DNA of 64,000 bases from Hamiltosporidium tvaerminnensis (GCA_022605425.2 CM061256.1:310001-374000), one strand, 5' to 3'. Shown: positions 1 through 12,702, counted from the stretch's first letter. The notes: generated from the letters alone by a model not told the origin. Translations and numbers: made by a program.

Positions 1-1920
1 TATAATATAACAGATTCATCATTAAAATATATTGTAGTTGTTATCGGTTGTTAAAATATGTTAAATTGTTAACTTTCAAGGAAATAAAATATATTTTTAC
101 ATTTTTATAGGATATGAATATTAAAAGACGTAGAATTCGAGGAAATTAAGAGGTTCTATAATTTATTTCAAAAATTTTAAGTCTAAAAGAAAAAAAGCTT
201 CTTACATATATTTAAACTTTAAATTTATTTTGTTTTATTTCAATGGACTCGGGTTCTCGCTTCAAAAGAGAAATCATATTTAGGTTTATATTAGTATTGT
301 GATTTACAGGAACTCTAAGAGAAATTTTAATGTTTCAAGGAAAAATAGCTTTTGATTTTCTATATGCAACCAAAAAGCGTGACATAAAAATTCGAATTTT
401 TTTACGAATGTTTATTTAAATCATTTTTTAAAAAAAAAAATTAAATTGTTTTCAATGATCTTTGGCTTTCGAATCTGACTTAAGTGAATATTCAATATTG
501 ATTTAATTTTTATATAGAATAACCTGGGATTTGCACTAAAATAGTATATGAAATTTTTTGGATAAGCTTATTTCCGAAAAGTTATTTTTGCGTTATAGAA
601 ACGTAATAAAAATCAAATCGGGTATAAAAAAACGAATAGAAACTTTAGATTATTATAATAAAACTAGTTAGAATTTGATTTCTTAACAGGATTTATAAAA
701 TACATGATAAATTTTTGAATTCATAAACTTGTAATATTCTATTGGTATGCTTCCTATGTCTAGTTTTTTACACTGTAATAAAAATATTCAATTATAAATT
801 GATTTTTTTTCTGGTTTTCTATGTTAAACATTTGATTTCTTTCGTTATAATTATCATATATTTTTTATTGCTACTCTTTTTTCAACAAATTAGAACATGA
901 TCTACCAAGGAAAACGCTTTGCCATATATAAAGTATATAGTCGTTTTCCTAAAGATCAGGATGTCGCTCTAACACAAATCATTCTTATTCAAAGTATATG
1001 GGGTTACTAGTCAAGAATAGAACTGATATTTCAGTGGAAAATTCAATATCTTATCCCAAGAATGTTCTTTTTTTAAATTTAAGCATTTTTCCAGATAATT
1101 CACCAGGTTAAGTATAAAATTATATCAATCATTTATTTTCTGACCAACGTCATAAAAAATTACATTTTCATTCTTCGAGGACCAAATATTTCAACTCAAA
1201 TTTTATATACCGAAAAATTATATTTAAAAAGCAGCTATTTAAAAAAAATATAGAGCGAAAATCATAGTAAATTAGATTTCCAAAAAAACTCGATGGTTAT
1301 GGGTTACGTTTTTAAAAAAACTAGATGTTCCCGATTTTTAGCCGAAAAATATAATGAATTTTAATGTTTGTCAAACCTGCATCGATCAATTCACATAAAT
1401 CGGTTGATATATAAAAGATAATAGTATAAAAGCTTAAAGAAGAAAACATGAGATCTTTATCTACCCTACAAAATTTGGTATTTCCCTCTGAAAATTTTTT
1501 TTACTCATCTATTTTGTTATTTTTTTGTATAGGTTCTTATAATTTGTATTTTGGTTGTATTCTAGATCCCTATATTTTGCAAAAATAACGCGTTTTATAA
1601 GAGTTAACCATCTCTGTTATCGTTTTAGACCAAGAAATAAATATAGTGTTTCAAACTATCCCAAAACAAAGCAAAGTATATAATAAATAGGCTTTAAGTT
1701 GTATTATTGCTGCGTTATCATTTTGGTTATTATTTTATATTACTTAAAAATCAGATATTTCAGTAATATTGATTTCATCGGACTCTATAATAAATCTTTA
1801 AATGAGTTATATCAAAATCATATAACTAAAGCTAATTTAATGATTTTCGGAAAATAATGAATTTAAATAACATATTTAGTTGTATGAAATTTTATTTATT
1901 TGAATAAAATACAATATTTT
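1..1920. other. AT-rich intergenic DNA, no gene seen
   Basis: No open frame of convincing length or composition is present on either strand and no known family was recognised. The only structured element noticed is an inverted repeat near position 900, listed separately. Confidence 0.6.
899..957. other. Imperfect inverted repeat (hairpin)
   Basis: GATCT at 899-903 pairs with AGATC at 953-957, and AGGAAAACG at 908-916 pairs perfectly with CGTTTTCCT at 942-950, leaving a loop of about 25 bases that contains TATATA. This gives about 14 paired bases with one internal loop. The function is unknown. It could be a small structured RNA, a palindromic mobile-element relic, or chance. Confidence 0.4.
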
Positions 1921-1936
1921 TATTTTTAGACGCAAA

Positions 1937-2677
1937 TACTGGATAAAAGATAACCCATAAAAAACTTTCTGCTTGGCAATGAGTGTGTAAAACTGGTGTG
2001 AGGATCATTGTTTGGATTTTTGTTGGGAATAAAACTACACTACATCTTAGGTTGTTTCATAGGAGTTGTTATGAGGAAGAAAAGTCTAAGAAATGGAGAA
2101 ACTTTTTCTACAAATTTATTTGTAGTTTTTTACGTAACCAGATTGCAGACCACAGCTAAACTTGTAGGTAATTTCCATGTAAAAGCATGGAAACCTAGCC
2201 TTACTCACTCGGGTTAGAAGACTTAGCGCCTGGGAGATATAAAAATAAAAAACATTTAAAGCCGGGAGAGCTAAGTAGCAGGTAATACCTGTTGGTATGA
2301 TATTGCACTGTCTAGGTGGACCCCATGTAAATCTCTGAAATATAGCCTAGGTAGAAGTTTATTGGGTGCAGAAAGTGTAGAGTAAGTAGGAATGCTGCAT
2401 AGTCTCGGGGGGGGGGGCAGGGGAGGCTTCGACCTTCGATCACACTCCATGCAACGGACATTAACGAGCTCCGGGCAACTGCCTCGCCTATTAATTAGAT
2501 TCTTCACACCTGGTAGATGAAAGGCTGTGGAACGTAGGTATCGCAGGGGTTACCGATGGAGTGTTGAGGTAGCAGTCATTTATGTTAAAGCGAGCCTGCG
2601 TTAATAGCATGAAAACAAATATAACACTTGCCACTATTGTAAAAAGATGTGATACTTTTAAATAAAGTAGCAATTTA
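1937..2677 (+). mobile_element. 0.7-kb SINE-like dispersed repeat, copy A
   Basis: Non-coding repeat of about 730 bp, highly similar to the copies at 16218-16945 and 40211-40926. It starts near GGATAAAAGATAACCC and ends in an A/T-rich tail containing AAATAAAG. It is flanked by an imperfect duplication, TATTTTTAGACGCAAA at 1921-1936 and TATTTTCAGACGCGAA at 2678-2693 (14 of 16 match), as expected for target-primed retrotransposition. A 69-codon frame inside (2008-2217) is shared with the sister copy B, but the other copies do not keep it open, so a protein product is doubtful. A run of 11 G near 2406 is unusual and may be unstable or misassembled. Confidence 0.8.
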
Positions 2678-2922
2678 TATTTTCAGACGCGAAAAATGTC
2701 CAGGATTAATGATTAACATTATATTTTACCACCCGAATAAAAATATTAAAATTTAATCTATTGATTTATTTAGCATGAGTAATTATGAGTTGTAAAGTTG
2801 ATCAGCCAATCTAATTATATTAAAATCTAAATTGTAGTATTTTATCAAAAAAAGAACGAATAGAATTTACAAAAACTTTATTGCTCAAATTATTTTAAAA
2901 TCCAAGATAAACCATTACTTTT

Positions 2923-2928
2923 TATAAA
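2923..2928 (+). promoter_or_regulatory. TATA-like box upstream of membrane-anchored protein gene
   Basis: TTTTTATAAATAAAA lies about 27 bases before the start codon at 2955. The paralogous gene at 18142 has TTTTTATAAAAAAAA at nearly the same distance, so the element is shared between paralogues. Confidence 0.45.
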
Positions 2929-2954
2929 TAAAAGATTAAAATATCTATTGAGTA

Positions 2955-3677
2955 ATGAAATTTTGGAGGAATAAGTTCTTTAAAATTTGTTCGATTATTG
3001 TGCTGATAGTATTTATATTCGTAGCCATTATTTGTATTACAGGATACAGAAAAGCCAATGCGCTTGTAGAAAATTTCCAAACCGATGTTAATGATTCTTC
3101 TGAAACGGATTTATTCAAAAAACTTTTGGGTGTTCTTAAAAATTATAAAATATGTGTTTTTATAAAGACTGTCTATGGTCCAAATACAGCCTTCTACATT
3201 CCTGTTTTTAGAAACCATAATGAAGTCAAAAAATATTTGTTTAAAGCAATTACCAACAAAGATGAAAAACAATTTAAAAGTGTAAAAAGCAGTGCGGATA
3301 TATATTTGTGTGGTAGTGTTGATCTAGAAAATTTTTCTGTACCTGAAGATATCGATTCTATTACCAAGATCGGTTTGTGGTTCAAAAATAAACAAGTTCA
3401 AAAGACAATCGAGGAAATAAGAGATCATATTAGAAATGTTTTAAATGAAACAAAAGAAAATCAGTTAAACATTGTTTATTTAAATATTGCAAACGATGAA
3501 ACCGTAGAAGTTTACAATGTATCTGCATCTTATAAAACAGACCAAATTTACTTTCTTTCATTCAAATCCTTTGAATTTTCTCTAGAAACCAAAAGTACAG
3601 AAGAATTGCTTGATTATATGACTTTTTTTATTTTGAAAGTAACCGGTGGTAGATTTAAAGATACAAATGAAAAATGA
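2955..3677 (+). CDS. Membrane-anchored or secreted protein, paralogue of 18142
   Basis: A 240-residue protein of unknown function. Residues 1-11 are basic and about 12-30 form one long hydrophobic segment, so it should be a signal anchor or an uncleaved signal peptide, with the rest lumenal or extracellular. The conserved stretch after the membrane segment (GYRKANALVENF) and the later IGLWFKN...KTIEEI region match the frame-broken gene at 18142-18853 (GYAKATLIVNSF and IGFWFKR...KTILEI). The two form a local gene family. The ATG is supported by alignment of the two N-termini (MKFWRNKFFKI against MKLFQQKAFKI). A SINE-like copy ends 277 bases upstream. No known domain was recognised. A lineage-specific exported protein is possible but not shown. 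Confidence 0.8.
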   Translation: MKFWRNKFFKICSIIVLIVFIFVAIICITGYRKANALVENFQTDVNDSSETDLFKKLLGVLKNYKICVFIKTVYGPNTAFYIPVFRNHNEVKKYLFKAITNKDEKQFKSVKSSADIYLCGSVDLENFSVPEDIDSITKIGLWFKNKQVQKTIEEIRDHIRNVLNETKENQLNIVYLNIANDETVEVYNVSASYKTDQIYFLSFKSFEFSLETKSTEELLDYMTFFILKVTGGRFKDTNEK

Positions 3678-6600
3678 AAAAAAGTTGTTAAGTTAAATAA
3701 AAGATTCAGAAAGTATTTTTTTTGCAATTTTTCGTATTTTAATTTAATTCACTTTTTTAATTTATTTTCACGTAATATTTTTTTAGAGTTTGTTTTTAAA
3801 AAAATCGTAGATTATTTATATATGTTGTCTTATCTTTTCGTAAAAGTTATCCATATAGAAATGTTTGTTCATATTAGAAAATATCGAAAAAAATAAATTA
3901 AAAAATAATAAAACATAAATGGAAACTCACAAAAACGCGACAAAAAATATAAAAAACGATTCTACGCTTCATAGATTATTTATTCAGTTTTCGCATATTA
4001 ATTTTGATGGTCTAGGCTCTTATTCCTTACTGACTCTACAATTATCTGAGAACTTTATACGAATATCCCAGATTCCTTCTTCGTACAATCTAACATTTCG
4101 TTTCTTAATTTCAATAAATTTTTATTAAATATTCTTTGAATAATTGTCTTGGTTAATGAATTATATGCGAAACTATAGTGATAACATGCGAATTAAGGAT
4201 CCTCTGATATATTTAAAGTGTGCTGATGCGTCTTTACTCTTCTCTAATGTCAAAAAAGAATAGTATGAAGCACCAGACTAGTATCGAATATTATAGATTT
4301 ATTTTCTATTGGATCTGAGATTGTAATTAATAGCTTATTATTATTGTAACATTGCGGATTTATAGTACTTTAATCTAAATTGATCGCAGAAATCAATTTA
4401 TTTATACTCGTTTTCGCTTTAAATTCTTACTCTATGTCATGTTTATGAACCTCTTTGTGATTGGATATATCTAAATACAATTTTCAATAACTTTGACCGG
4501 CTTTTTTTCTAAGCTATAAAACGGATTTGCAATTTTCCAGATACCTGTATATTAAATTTTAAAAATTAGGCTTGGTTTTTAGGATTTTTTGTCTTTCTAT
4601 AATGAAACCAACATTATTCTAAAATATCAATGCTTTAAACAAGAGAAAATTTACTTATATAACGTAATGTATTGTAAACCCTTGGTGTATCTACATACTA
4701 CTAACTTAATTTTAGGTAATTGATAGTTTTTTAGTCGTTCTAGTTTCAAAGTAAAAAGAAAATTATGAATAAAGATCCAAAGCGCTTATAAACCACCCAT
4801 AGTCGTTATTTTAATTAGCATAATTAAAATCAACACTATTCATTTGCTTATCAGCAAATTATATTGTGAGATGATAAATATAATAGAAAAGATAATGTTT
4901 AAACCTGAGCTACTCTTGTATCGATGAGGTTTGAGAGATCTTGTGTTTTGTTTCCATTCTAATACTGTTATGGCGATTTTTGAGGTTTTGAATGAATATC
5001 CTAAATCTTTTTGGGATATAGTAGAAGAAAGTTTTTAAATATATTCAAGTTTTTTGTATGAAGTTCGTTGAAAACCACTTTGTATGCTTTCAACTTGATT
5101 ATATAATTAAGTTATCATGTCTAGACTTTTTTTCAAAAAAGCATCATTTCCTGCCTGATGGTTTAGATACGAAGTATTTCATCGGTTTGGTAATGTTTTA
5201 GCGTATAGATTTATGCCATGGCATTAAATTTCCGCCCTAACTCTCTGTCAAAACTCGATTCTAAAAAATAAAGAATTTCTAGTACAGAGTACTACAAAAA
5301 TAAAAATGCTTCAGGAGTTTAGATATTAAAAAGAAAAATATTTTTTTAAAGCATATCGTAACTGATCTGATGATCGGATAAAACACCTTTTAAAACTATT
5401 AATGGTATTTTATATGGTTTCTACATTTTCCGAAATGAAATTGTTTATATCCCTAAAAAATAAACATCTCCTTTTCTCTTATTGCTTGTGTGTGTTTATT
5501 TGGCAGACTCTTTATGTAAATGATACCTACCACATCCGGTCAAATGATTGCAGAAAATTTTTTATTTAAAAGCCAATTTGGTCAGTAATCACAATGTACA
5601 TTTATAATCGAGAATTGTACTTTTAGTTACAATTCGCATAAAGTTTGTGCTATTAGTTAAAGGAAAATAACTAAAGGTTTGAATTCCAGAAAGCTCTCAA
5701 ATATTAAATCCGAAATACAATTCGGCGTAATAAAACGCAACATAAATTATAAGTATCTTTATTTAGCTTTTTTGTTATTTCTGAGGTTAATTTTTGTTCC
5801 ATCGCCGAAGAATGTCGAAGTATCAAAACGGGTATAAAAAAACAAAAATAATTAAAGAATAGCATTCGAAATTCACGAAGATTAATAGTGATAATAAATG
5901 TAAAGCATTTGGTAATAACAATGGAATTTTTAAGATCATTTGAATCTATGTATACAGACTTGAAGCTGAAAATTTTTTAAATTTACTGTAAATGGTAAAG
6001 AATCAGATAAAGGAGAAGACGGGACAGGGAAATAAATCAGATTTTGTGATTTCTAATTCATATTGAACTAAAATAAGTGGTTTGCATTATTAAGATCATC
6101 ATTTAAAAACATTTTTAGCGAAGAATTAAGGCAAAACGTGGAACCATAGTAATTAAGATCATCATTGCATTTAAATTATTAATTGATAACAATGTTCTGA
6201 AATATATATTTTTGTATACTATAAGAAGAAATAGAGTCTGTATGAACCAGCACGATCTTATTTTAAACTGAAAAAGAGATATTAAGGGTAGGTTTTTACG
6301 CAAGAGTGAATTCAAAGCAAAAAAAATTAAACGTTTTTTTTGTTGAATGAAAAACATGAGCTTAAATATTTCGCAATAGCTATAAATATAAATAGATTTA
6401 CTATGGTTTGAAATTTTATTGGCTTTGATAAAATAGATAAAAGACGCCATATTTTATAGTTTAACAATTTAACAATAGATTCAGACTTGAATACAAAATT
6501 TAAAAACGGTCAAACCTGTACACTTTAGATACTAATATTAATGTAAATAAACAGCTATTTCCAGATATCTTAAAAAATCGATCCTTTTAATAAATACTTA

Positions 6601-9177
6601 AAGAGCTTCATAGTCATAGCCTAAAAATTTAATTAAAGTCGGAAGTCAGAAGCAAATACATTTCAAATACCTTTTAAAATCTAGAAAAAGACAAAAATTA
6701 CCTCGCAGGGATACCACTTCTTAGGTATTCTATACCTAATCCATAGAACCGTGTACTTGTTTCGGCAGAACTAGAACAAAAGATAGCTTCTCCACGAATA
6801 AATTTGAGGCTATACAGGTAAAACATAAAAACTGCATTAGCTCGAACTACACGATTAAATATTACCAAATTAACGTTAATTTTAAAGCGAATGTAGATTT
6901 TTGATAAGGTTTTCTCCAAAAATTTACAAACGGTCAAATGATTTCTTATAATTTTAAAGCTAAGTCTAAAGAAAATAACTTTGTCTTTATTCAAAAATTA
7001 TGCCAGTGGCTGCTCATAAAAATCAAAAAGATTGGCTTAGGCTATTTATTACACCATAAAACTGAATTTTATGTAGAAATGACAGATCAAACGAAAGAGG
7101 GATTATAATATACTCTAAGTTTTGCAAATCTACATACGAAGAATTTTTCAAAATTATTAATTTTACTTGTATAAAGATCTTTGTTTTGAACATGCAAAAA
7201 AGTAGGACTAAATAATACGAGACACATTTTTTAACACCAGCTAGCAGTAGAAGTTCCTGCTGATCGTAGGGATCTGCGAACAAATACAAGCAAAAAAAAT
7301 ATATACTCGCCAAAGTTTATTATCACTGTAACGTTAGTAGTCAAACAATACATGGTAACGAATATAGATATTAAAATGTTCTAAATTAGAAAGAATGCAT
7401 AAAATCTTTAAAGATGGCAGCTTTCATATTTGAAAATATTATTGAGAAACAACTAAAAATGAAACTTTATTGTATATTTTGGGTTTTATAGAAATAAGAA
7501 ATCTGTATTTTGTTAAATTATAATAAATTTGATTTTTTTCGCTTCCAAATGATAAATTAATATATTCGATCATGAGATATATAGAAAGATTTTTGATTGA
7601 ATATGGTATATATATGATTATATAGGTGTTGAAGTGTCTAATATTGAATATCAAATTTAATGAACCGGCGACGGCGCAGCCAAAATAGTTATGACCTTGT
7701 TTTATTATTCAATCGAAATATCAAAATTTATAAGTACTTTTAAATTTTCTATGTCGTTTTTTAAATTATATCTTATAAAAAAAAGAAATAGATTGGTGTT
7801 GATAATAAAAAAATATATTTTATGATCTTAGTAAAGATTAGGGATCTAAATATATCAATAACTTTAATCCGAAAAATAACATTTAAATTTATTAAAGTTA
7901 TTTTGAAAAACGAAATTCTAACTTGAAAAAGGTTTTTAATTACAAAATTAAGGAATTTAACAAAAGAATATAGGTTTTTGTTTTCAAAATCAGACTATAT
8001 CTGAGTTTATGGACTGTAATTTATCAGAATTCTCAAAAATTTCGAGCAAACAGATCGACACATAAGTTAATCGAAGTAAATGTTATTGATGTTTCCTATG
8101 AAAGAAAGCATACTAAAATACTTTTTTTGATACGAAAAAATCATATTTAAATCAAATAAGTAAATATTTAACCGTTTCAACGAATCAATTATTTATTATA
8201 GTTATCATACACAAGCAAAATTAAATTTTCTAAAAACATTGCATTGGCTTTTGCATTTTAGCTCTATAATTTTTTAATTCCTGTTCCGATGTAGCATAAT
8301 AATATGCGGGGATTTACTTAAAAATTTCCCTTTTGTCTTGTTTCATAATTTTATTGGAAAGATACATTTTTTGTATTTAAAGGTGATTTTTGGTCTTTTC
8401 TGTAACATCCTCGCCTTTATTTAAACTGTGAACGTTTTTTTTTGTATTATATATTTCTAAAACAATATAATTTTATGTTAAAAATATGAGATAACCTATT
8501 ATATAATAGCTAATATATCATTTTTATAAAAAAAATGCGTCAAATTTCTTTAAAATGTGATATAACATGTGTTTTGAAGATCTTCTTACATATTCTAGTT
8601 AACTTCGATCATATTCGTTCAAAACAATATGATTGATAACTACAAAAGTTCTTACAAGCTATTCTATAATTGATCTTGTAATATCTTTTAAGAAGATTCT
8701 ATATCTTTTAAAAAAATTCAGCCGAAGGGATAATAAGCGATTACATATTGAATCACAAGTTCTTTTATTAGTAAATTAATAAAAAATCTGTTGTATAATA
8801 GATTTTAAATAGCATTTTTTTCTATTAGAATTTTTTATTTTGAAAAGCTCTCTAGCTTAAGTAAATATATTTTTTAGAAATTTAGAAACCAAAACAAAAT
8901 TTTAACTTGTTAATAGATAAATTAAAAAAAATTAGATAAATTATTTTCATCTTAAATTGAGCTTATTTGGAGTAAAGATATATTGGGTCTAAATTCGAAT
9001 AATTTTTATAATTGGTAGGTATCGTTATAGCAAAAATTTTTATATTATAATACTAAAAATTTATTGATTACGTCTCTCTATATTTATTTTCTGTAATAAT
9101 TTTCAGATACCATTTAGAAAAAATCATTTATTTTTCATTGTACTAGTTTAATGTCTTTTATGACTTATCAAAGTTAT
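3678..9177. other. Long AT-rich intergenic region, no supported gene
   Basis: Short open frames occur (for example 3919-4128 on plus and several at 6115-7654 on minus), but they lack recognisable motifs, overlap nothing conserved, and look like chance frames in AT-rich DNA. A short GC-rich patch (CCGGCGACGGCGCAGCC near 7664-7680) stands out and is unexplained. A phrase of about 20 bases (CGGGTATAAAAAAAC) occurs near both 620 and 5829, which may be debris of an old repeat. Confidence 0.5.
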
Positions 9178-9880
9178 GGAATGTAAATACCACTAAACAC
9201 TACCTATATGTAAATTATTAAGTAATATATTGTGAATATCATTTGTTTAAATATTTAGTGAGATGAATATAAAACTGCATTTCGGTTGTTTATGAGAATT
9301 CGTATAGAAAGGATAAGTTATTAAGAACGAAGAACCTTTTTTTGCAAAGGAAGTTGATGTTTTTGTAACTAGATTTGAAATCACTTTTAAAATTGTAAGT
9401 AAATGCAATGCAAAAGCATATTAAACTAGCCTTGCTCTCCTAGGTTAAAAGACGTAGGCGCTGGGAAATACAAAAAGTATATTTTAAATAGCTGGGGGAG
9501 CTTAGTAGCAAGTTATATCAGACGATACAATTGCAAATCCATGTATATATCCTATAAGTCGCCGGGATATATCATATATAGACGTAATTTCGATTCGAAA
9601 ACTGCTAAGTAAGTGAGAATCGTGCTAACTATACTGCCTAAGGTGGGTTTCGGTCTGCGATCAGGCCTAAATCAACTGAAATCAACAAACATTGGGATTA
9701 AAGACCGATTTAATGCGTTATAAATGCTTTTTAAATAAAAATATGAAGGTATTAGGTATAGTTGCCTACCGATAAGGTTTCGGGGAGCAATCATCTATGT
9801 TAAACCTAGAAAGGCGTTAATATCATTAAAAAATAGAATATCACGTGTTTATGAAGAGATGTAATATTTTTTTAAATAGA
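9178..9880 (+). mobile_element. SINE-like repeat, copy C (old, diverged)
   Basis: It aligns along its length with copies A and B but with many substitutions and small gaps. Recognisable landmarks in order are a GTGAATATCATTTGTTT start region, AAACTAGCCTTGCTC, the GACGTAGGCGCTGGGAAATA block, GCGATCAGGCC, AAACCTAGAAAGGCGTTAAT, and a terminal GATGTAATATTTTTTTAAATA. The 5' limit is approximate and no target-site duplication can be recognised, consistent with age. Confidence 0.65.
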
Positions 9881-11596
9881 TTTATATGAATAAACTATTG
9901 ATTTACAGAATTTTCCTGTGTAATTATGTTTTTTTGATATCTTTCTATATTTTATGAATAAGGCAAATATAATTTATATAAAGAATTTTAAATCACTCAA
10001 AACTATTTCCTAAATCAAATATTTTTCAAAATTAATACAAATATAATGAACGCTTAAAAAATTACTCTTCTATGTTGCGAGAAAGTCAATAAAAAAACCA
10101 CCTAATCTCTAATATTATATTTTTAAATTCTAATTATTGGTCCACAACTCATATAAAGATTCAAATTTTTAATTTTACTATTAATTATTTAATAAAGAAA
10201 TGTGCAGAATTATATGATTTAAAGTTAAAGTATTATATTCTTTTTGTAAATTTTAACAAATTATCTCCAATTTTAGCAAATATATTTCCAAGGGTATCTA
10301 AAATTTTATGAAACATTAAATAAAGTATTAATCTTTAAATTTCACCTATCATATTTACAAGAAAAAGGTTTTTAATTCAAATCTTTCCTCCTTTACTCAG
10401 CAATTATATTCCTAAAACATAATTTCCTTATAGTAATGCTATTATAATACTATGTCACCACTTAAAATGATATAATTTACTAAAATCAAAAAGTATAAAA
10501 TATGTGAGCCTTCCAATATAGAAATCCGTTCTTAAAATTTTTAAAAACTGAAGGTTTTTTAATTAGCATAACAAATTGTAAGGATTCGTATGCTTTTCAT
10601 TAAACATACATCCTTTATTTATAGAAACTCATCGTACAAAAAATATAAATTAAATCAGAAAAATATTATCAGTATTATATAAATTGATTAATTAACCGTT
10701 AATTTAAATTCCCGCAATTAAAAATTAAATATCCAAAATTACATTATTCTTGTTCGTATAAATCAAGTAAAGGCTTCAATATCACTAAAATTTTATTTCA
10801 TTTTAAAAAGTAAATGCATATTCCCTGATAAAATATTTATAAAGAAATCATTTTAAATTATTTCATTCTTATTGAAAAATACATTAATTTGCTATTATTT
10901 TAGCAGAAAATTTAAATGCAAACATTTTACATTTTACATTTATTTCGGTAGTTATCTTTAAAGTATATGCCTTCCAATTTTGATATTTGGTTTAAAAAAT
11001 CATTCTTCTAAATTTACATTCCAAATTAATCAAGATTTTAAATTTTTTTGTAATATACATTTGTAAAAGAGTTTTAAAAGTATAAAGTTTTTCATTCCTA
11101 TGATATAACAATATAGTATAAACCATCACCAATAAAATTATATGATCAATAAAAATTTACAAAGAAAAATATATTTTTTATCATTCAAGTCTAAAAACTT
11201 ATTTTTCTATATTATAATCATATTTTTTTATTGACCCACCATTTTTAACCAATGTATTGATCAAAAACAATTCATTGTAATATATTTGTAATAAATTTAC
11301 TTAAAATTAGTTTAAGTAAATATTACTTCTATTAAATATTGATATAATATTTTTATATTTTAAGAAAACATATCTAATAGATTATTTTCTATGAGTAAAG
11401 AATATCTCTATCATTTTTATAATTTCTAGATTTTCAGTTTTGCTTTAAAAAAACATTTCTTTTTAATATTTGTCTTTTAAACGATTTATATTTCAAACTC
11501 ATAGATTTGTTTTAAAAAAACATTTTCTATTTATTAAAAATATCTTTCGAGGCAGAAACGATTATTTTTCTTTTATATTTTCTTAATCTTGATTAT
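9881..11596. other. AT-rich intergenic DNA, no gene seen
   Basis: Extremely AT-rich with no convincing coding frame on either strand and no repeat shared with the rest of the window. Confidence 0.55.
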
Positions 11597-11605
11597 TTTA
11601 TATTA

Positions 11606-11668
11606 TTTTATTTGATAAAATTCTGGGTTAAAATATTTTTACCATTTTTATATATTTTCTTCTACACA
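11606..11668 (-). mobile_element. 5'-truncated fragment of the LINE at 21954-25763
   Basis: About 63 bp match the extreme 3' end of the full-length non-LTR element almost base for base (shared GATAAAATTCTGGGTTAAAA and TTTTCTTCTAC). The fragment is flanked on both sides by the identical 9-mer TTTATATTA (11597-11605 and 11669-11677). This is the expected form of a dead-on-arrival insertion in which reverse transcription stopped after the 3' UTR. The 9-mer is AT-rich, so the duplication alone would be weak evidence. The 3'-end homology is what makes the call. Confidence 0.75.
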
Positions 11669-12106
11669 TTTATATTAAATCAATAGAAATTTATATCAAA
11701 ACAATTTTAAAATTCATTAATCCTCTCAGATTTTTTAAAGATTTTTTTATAAAATTTATTTTCTTGATAATCAGTTGGATTATAATTAAATTAATAAAAA
11801 TTATTCTTCGATAGAATAAGCGTGATCAGCAGATTAATAATTTACCCGTTAATACACTTACACCATTATATTACAAGTAAATCAATTATACTAAATAATA
11901 GAATAATTGAAATATTGAATAATTAAAATATTAAATAATTAAATTATACGAATATAAAATATTCTTTTCTAGCAATAATCCAGTCATATTACTTAAATAC
12001 TCAGCTAATTTCTCTTATCGTTTTTATTTCTTTATCAATTTATTATTAATAATCTAAAATATAAAAAAAATCTTTTAAAAAATAATTTAAGTACAAATAT
12101 TTACAA

Positions 12107-12109
12107 CCC
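12107..12109 (+). promoter_or_regulatory. CCC-type start signal of RPB7
   Basis: CCC lies 6 bases before the ATG at 12116, in the sequence ACAACCCTTTTAT. It resembles the CCC-like signal known just upstream of microsporidian start codons, where 5' leaders are very short. Confidence 0.55.
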
Positions 12110-12115
12110 TTTTAT

Positions 12116-12598
12116 ATGTTTTTTGTTTCTAATTTAAAACATATTATTCATCTGGAGCCAGAAAAGCTTGGTCCTGAATGCATGGATATTCTAAGAAAGA
12201 CACTAACGTCATCTGTAGAAGGTACATGTAGTGGAGAATACGGTTATATAATTTCTGTTCTTTCTATTGATAAAATAGGTTCTGGTCGTATAACCAACAA
12301 TGGATATGCAGTATTTAGTGTTCATTACCAAGCTTTAGTTCTAAAACCATTAAAAGGTGAAATAATAGACGCCAGTATCGTTGAAACCAACGATATGGGC
12401 ATATTTGCAGGTGTAGGACCGCTTACAATTTTTATTTCTAATTATCAAATTCCCAAGATGCTTCTTAAAGGATCTGAGGGGGGTGGATTGGAAAAGAACA
12501 GTAATATTCGATTAAAAATTATTGGAACAAAAGTAGAAGCAACACGTATTTATGCCATTGGAACCATTAATGAGTATTATTTGGGGTTGATTTGTTGA
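12116..12598 (+). CDS. RPB7: DNA-directed RNA polymerase II subunit RPB7
   Basis: At 160 residues it is slightly shorter than the usual 170 or so, and it is colinear with eukaryotic RPB7 from end to end. The N-terminal half (1 to about 78) is the RNP-like tip domain, with the family signatures VEGTCSGEYGYII and IDKIGSG. The C-terminal half is the OB/S1-type RNA-binding domain, with FKGE-type KPLKGEIIDA, GIFAGVGPLTIFIS and IRLKIIGTKV, ending in the typical YYLGLIC (LGLV/I) terminus. RPB7 pairs with RPB4 to form the stalk of nuclear RNA polymerase II. The start is set by alignment (MFFVSNLKHIIHL against the MFYH...HEILL start of the family) and by the CCC signal just upstream. The next gene lies on the same strand after a 65-bp minisatellite. 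The paralogous archaeal or Pol III stalk subunits fit less well. Confidence 0.97.
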   Translation: MFFVSNLKHIIHLEPEKLGPECMDILRKTLTSSVEGTCSGEYGYIISVLSIDKIGSGRITNNGYAVFSVHYQALVLKPLKGEIIDASIVETNDMGIFAGVGPLTIFISNYQIPKMLLKGSEGGGLEKNSNIRLKIIGTKVEATRIYAIGTINEYYLGLIC

Positions 12599-12702
12599 TT
12601 TCGTAAAATATTTAATTTTCTTTTTTTCCTTTTCTATATTTTTATCCTTTTAAATCTACTTTTTTTTCGAGGTAAAAAAATAAAAATGTTTAAAAATTTA
12701 AA

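Noticed and set aside
2008-2217. Short ORF inside SINE-like copies A and B as a protein-coding gene
   Set aside because: It is open only in the two most similar copies and disrupted in copies D and E, so it reflects recent common origin and not coding constraint.
3919-4128. 69-codon plus-strand frame after the 2955 gene
   Set aside because: No motif, no start signal and no similarity to anything in the window; likely chance.
6115-7654. Run of four minus-strand short frames
   Set aside because: Hydrophobic, AT-driven sequences with no shared motif; they could be debris, but no family could be named.
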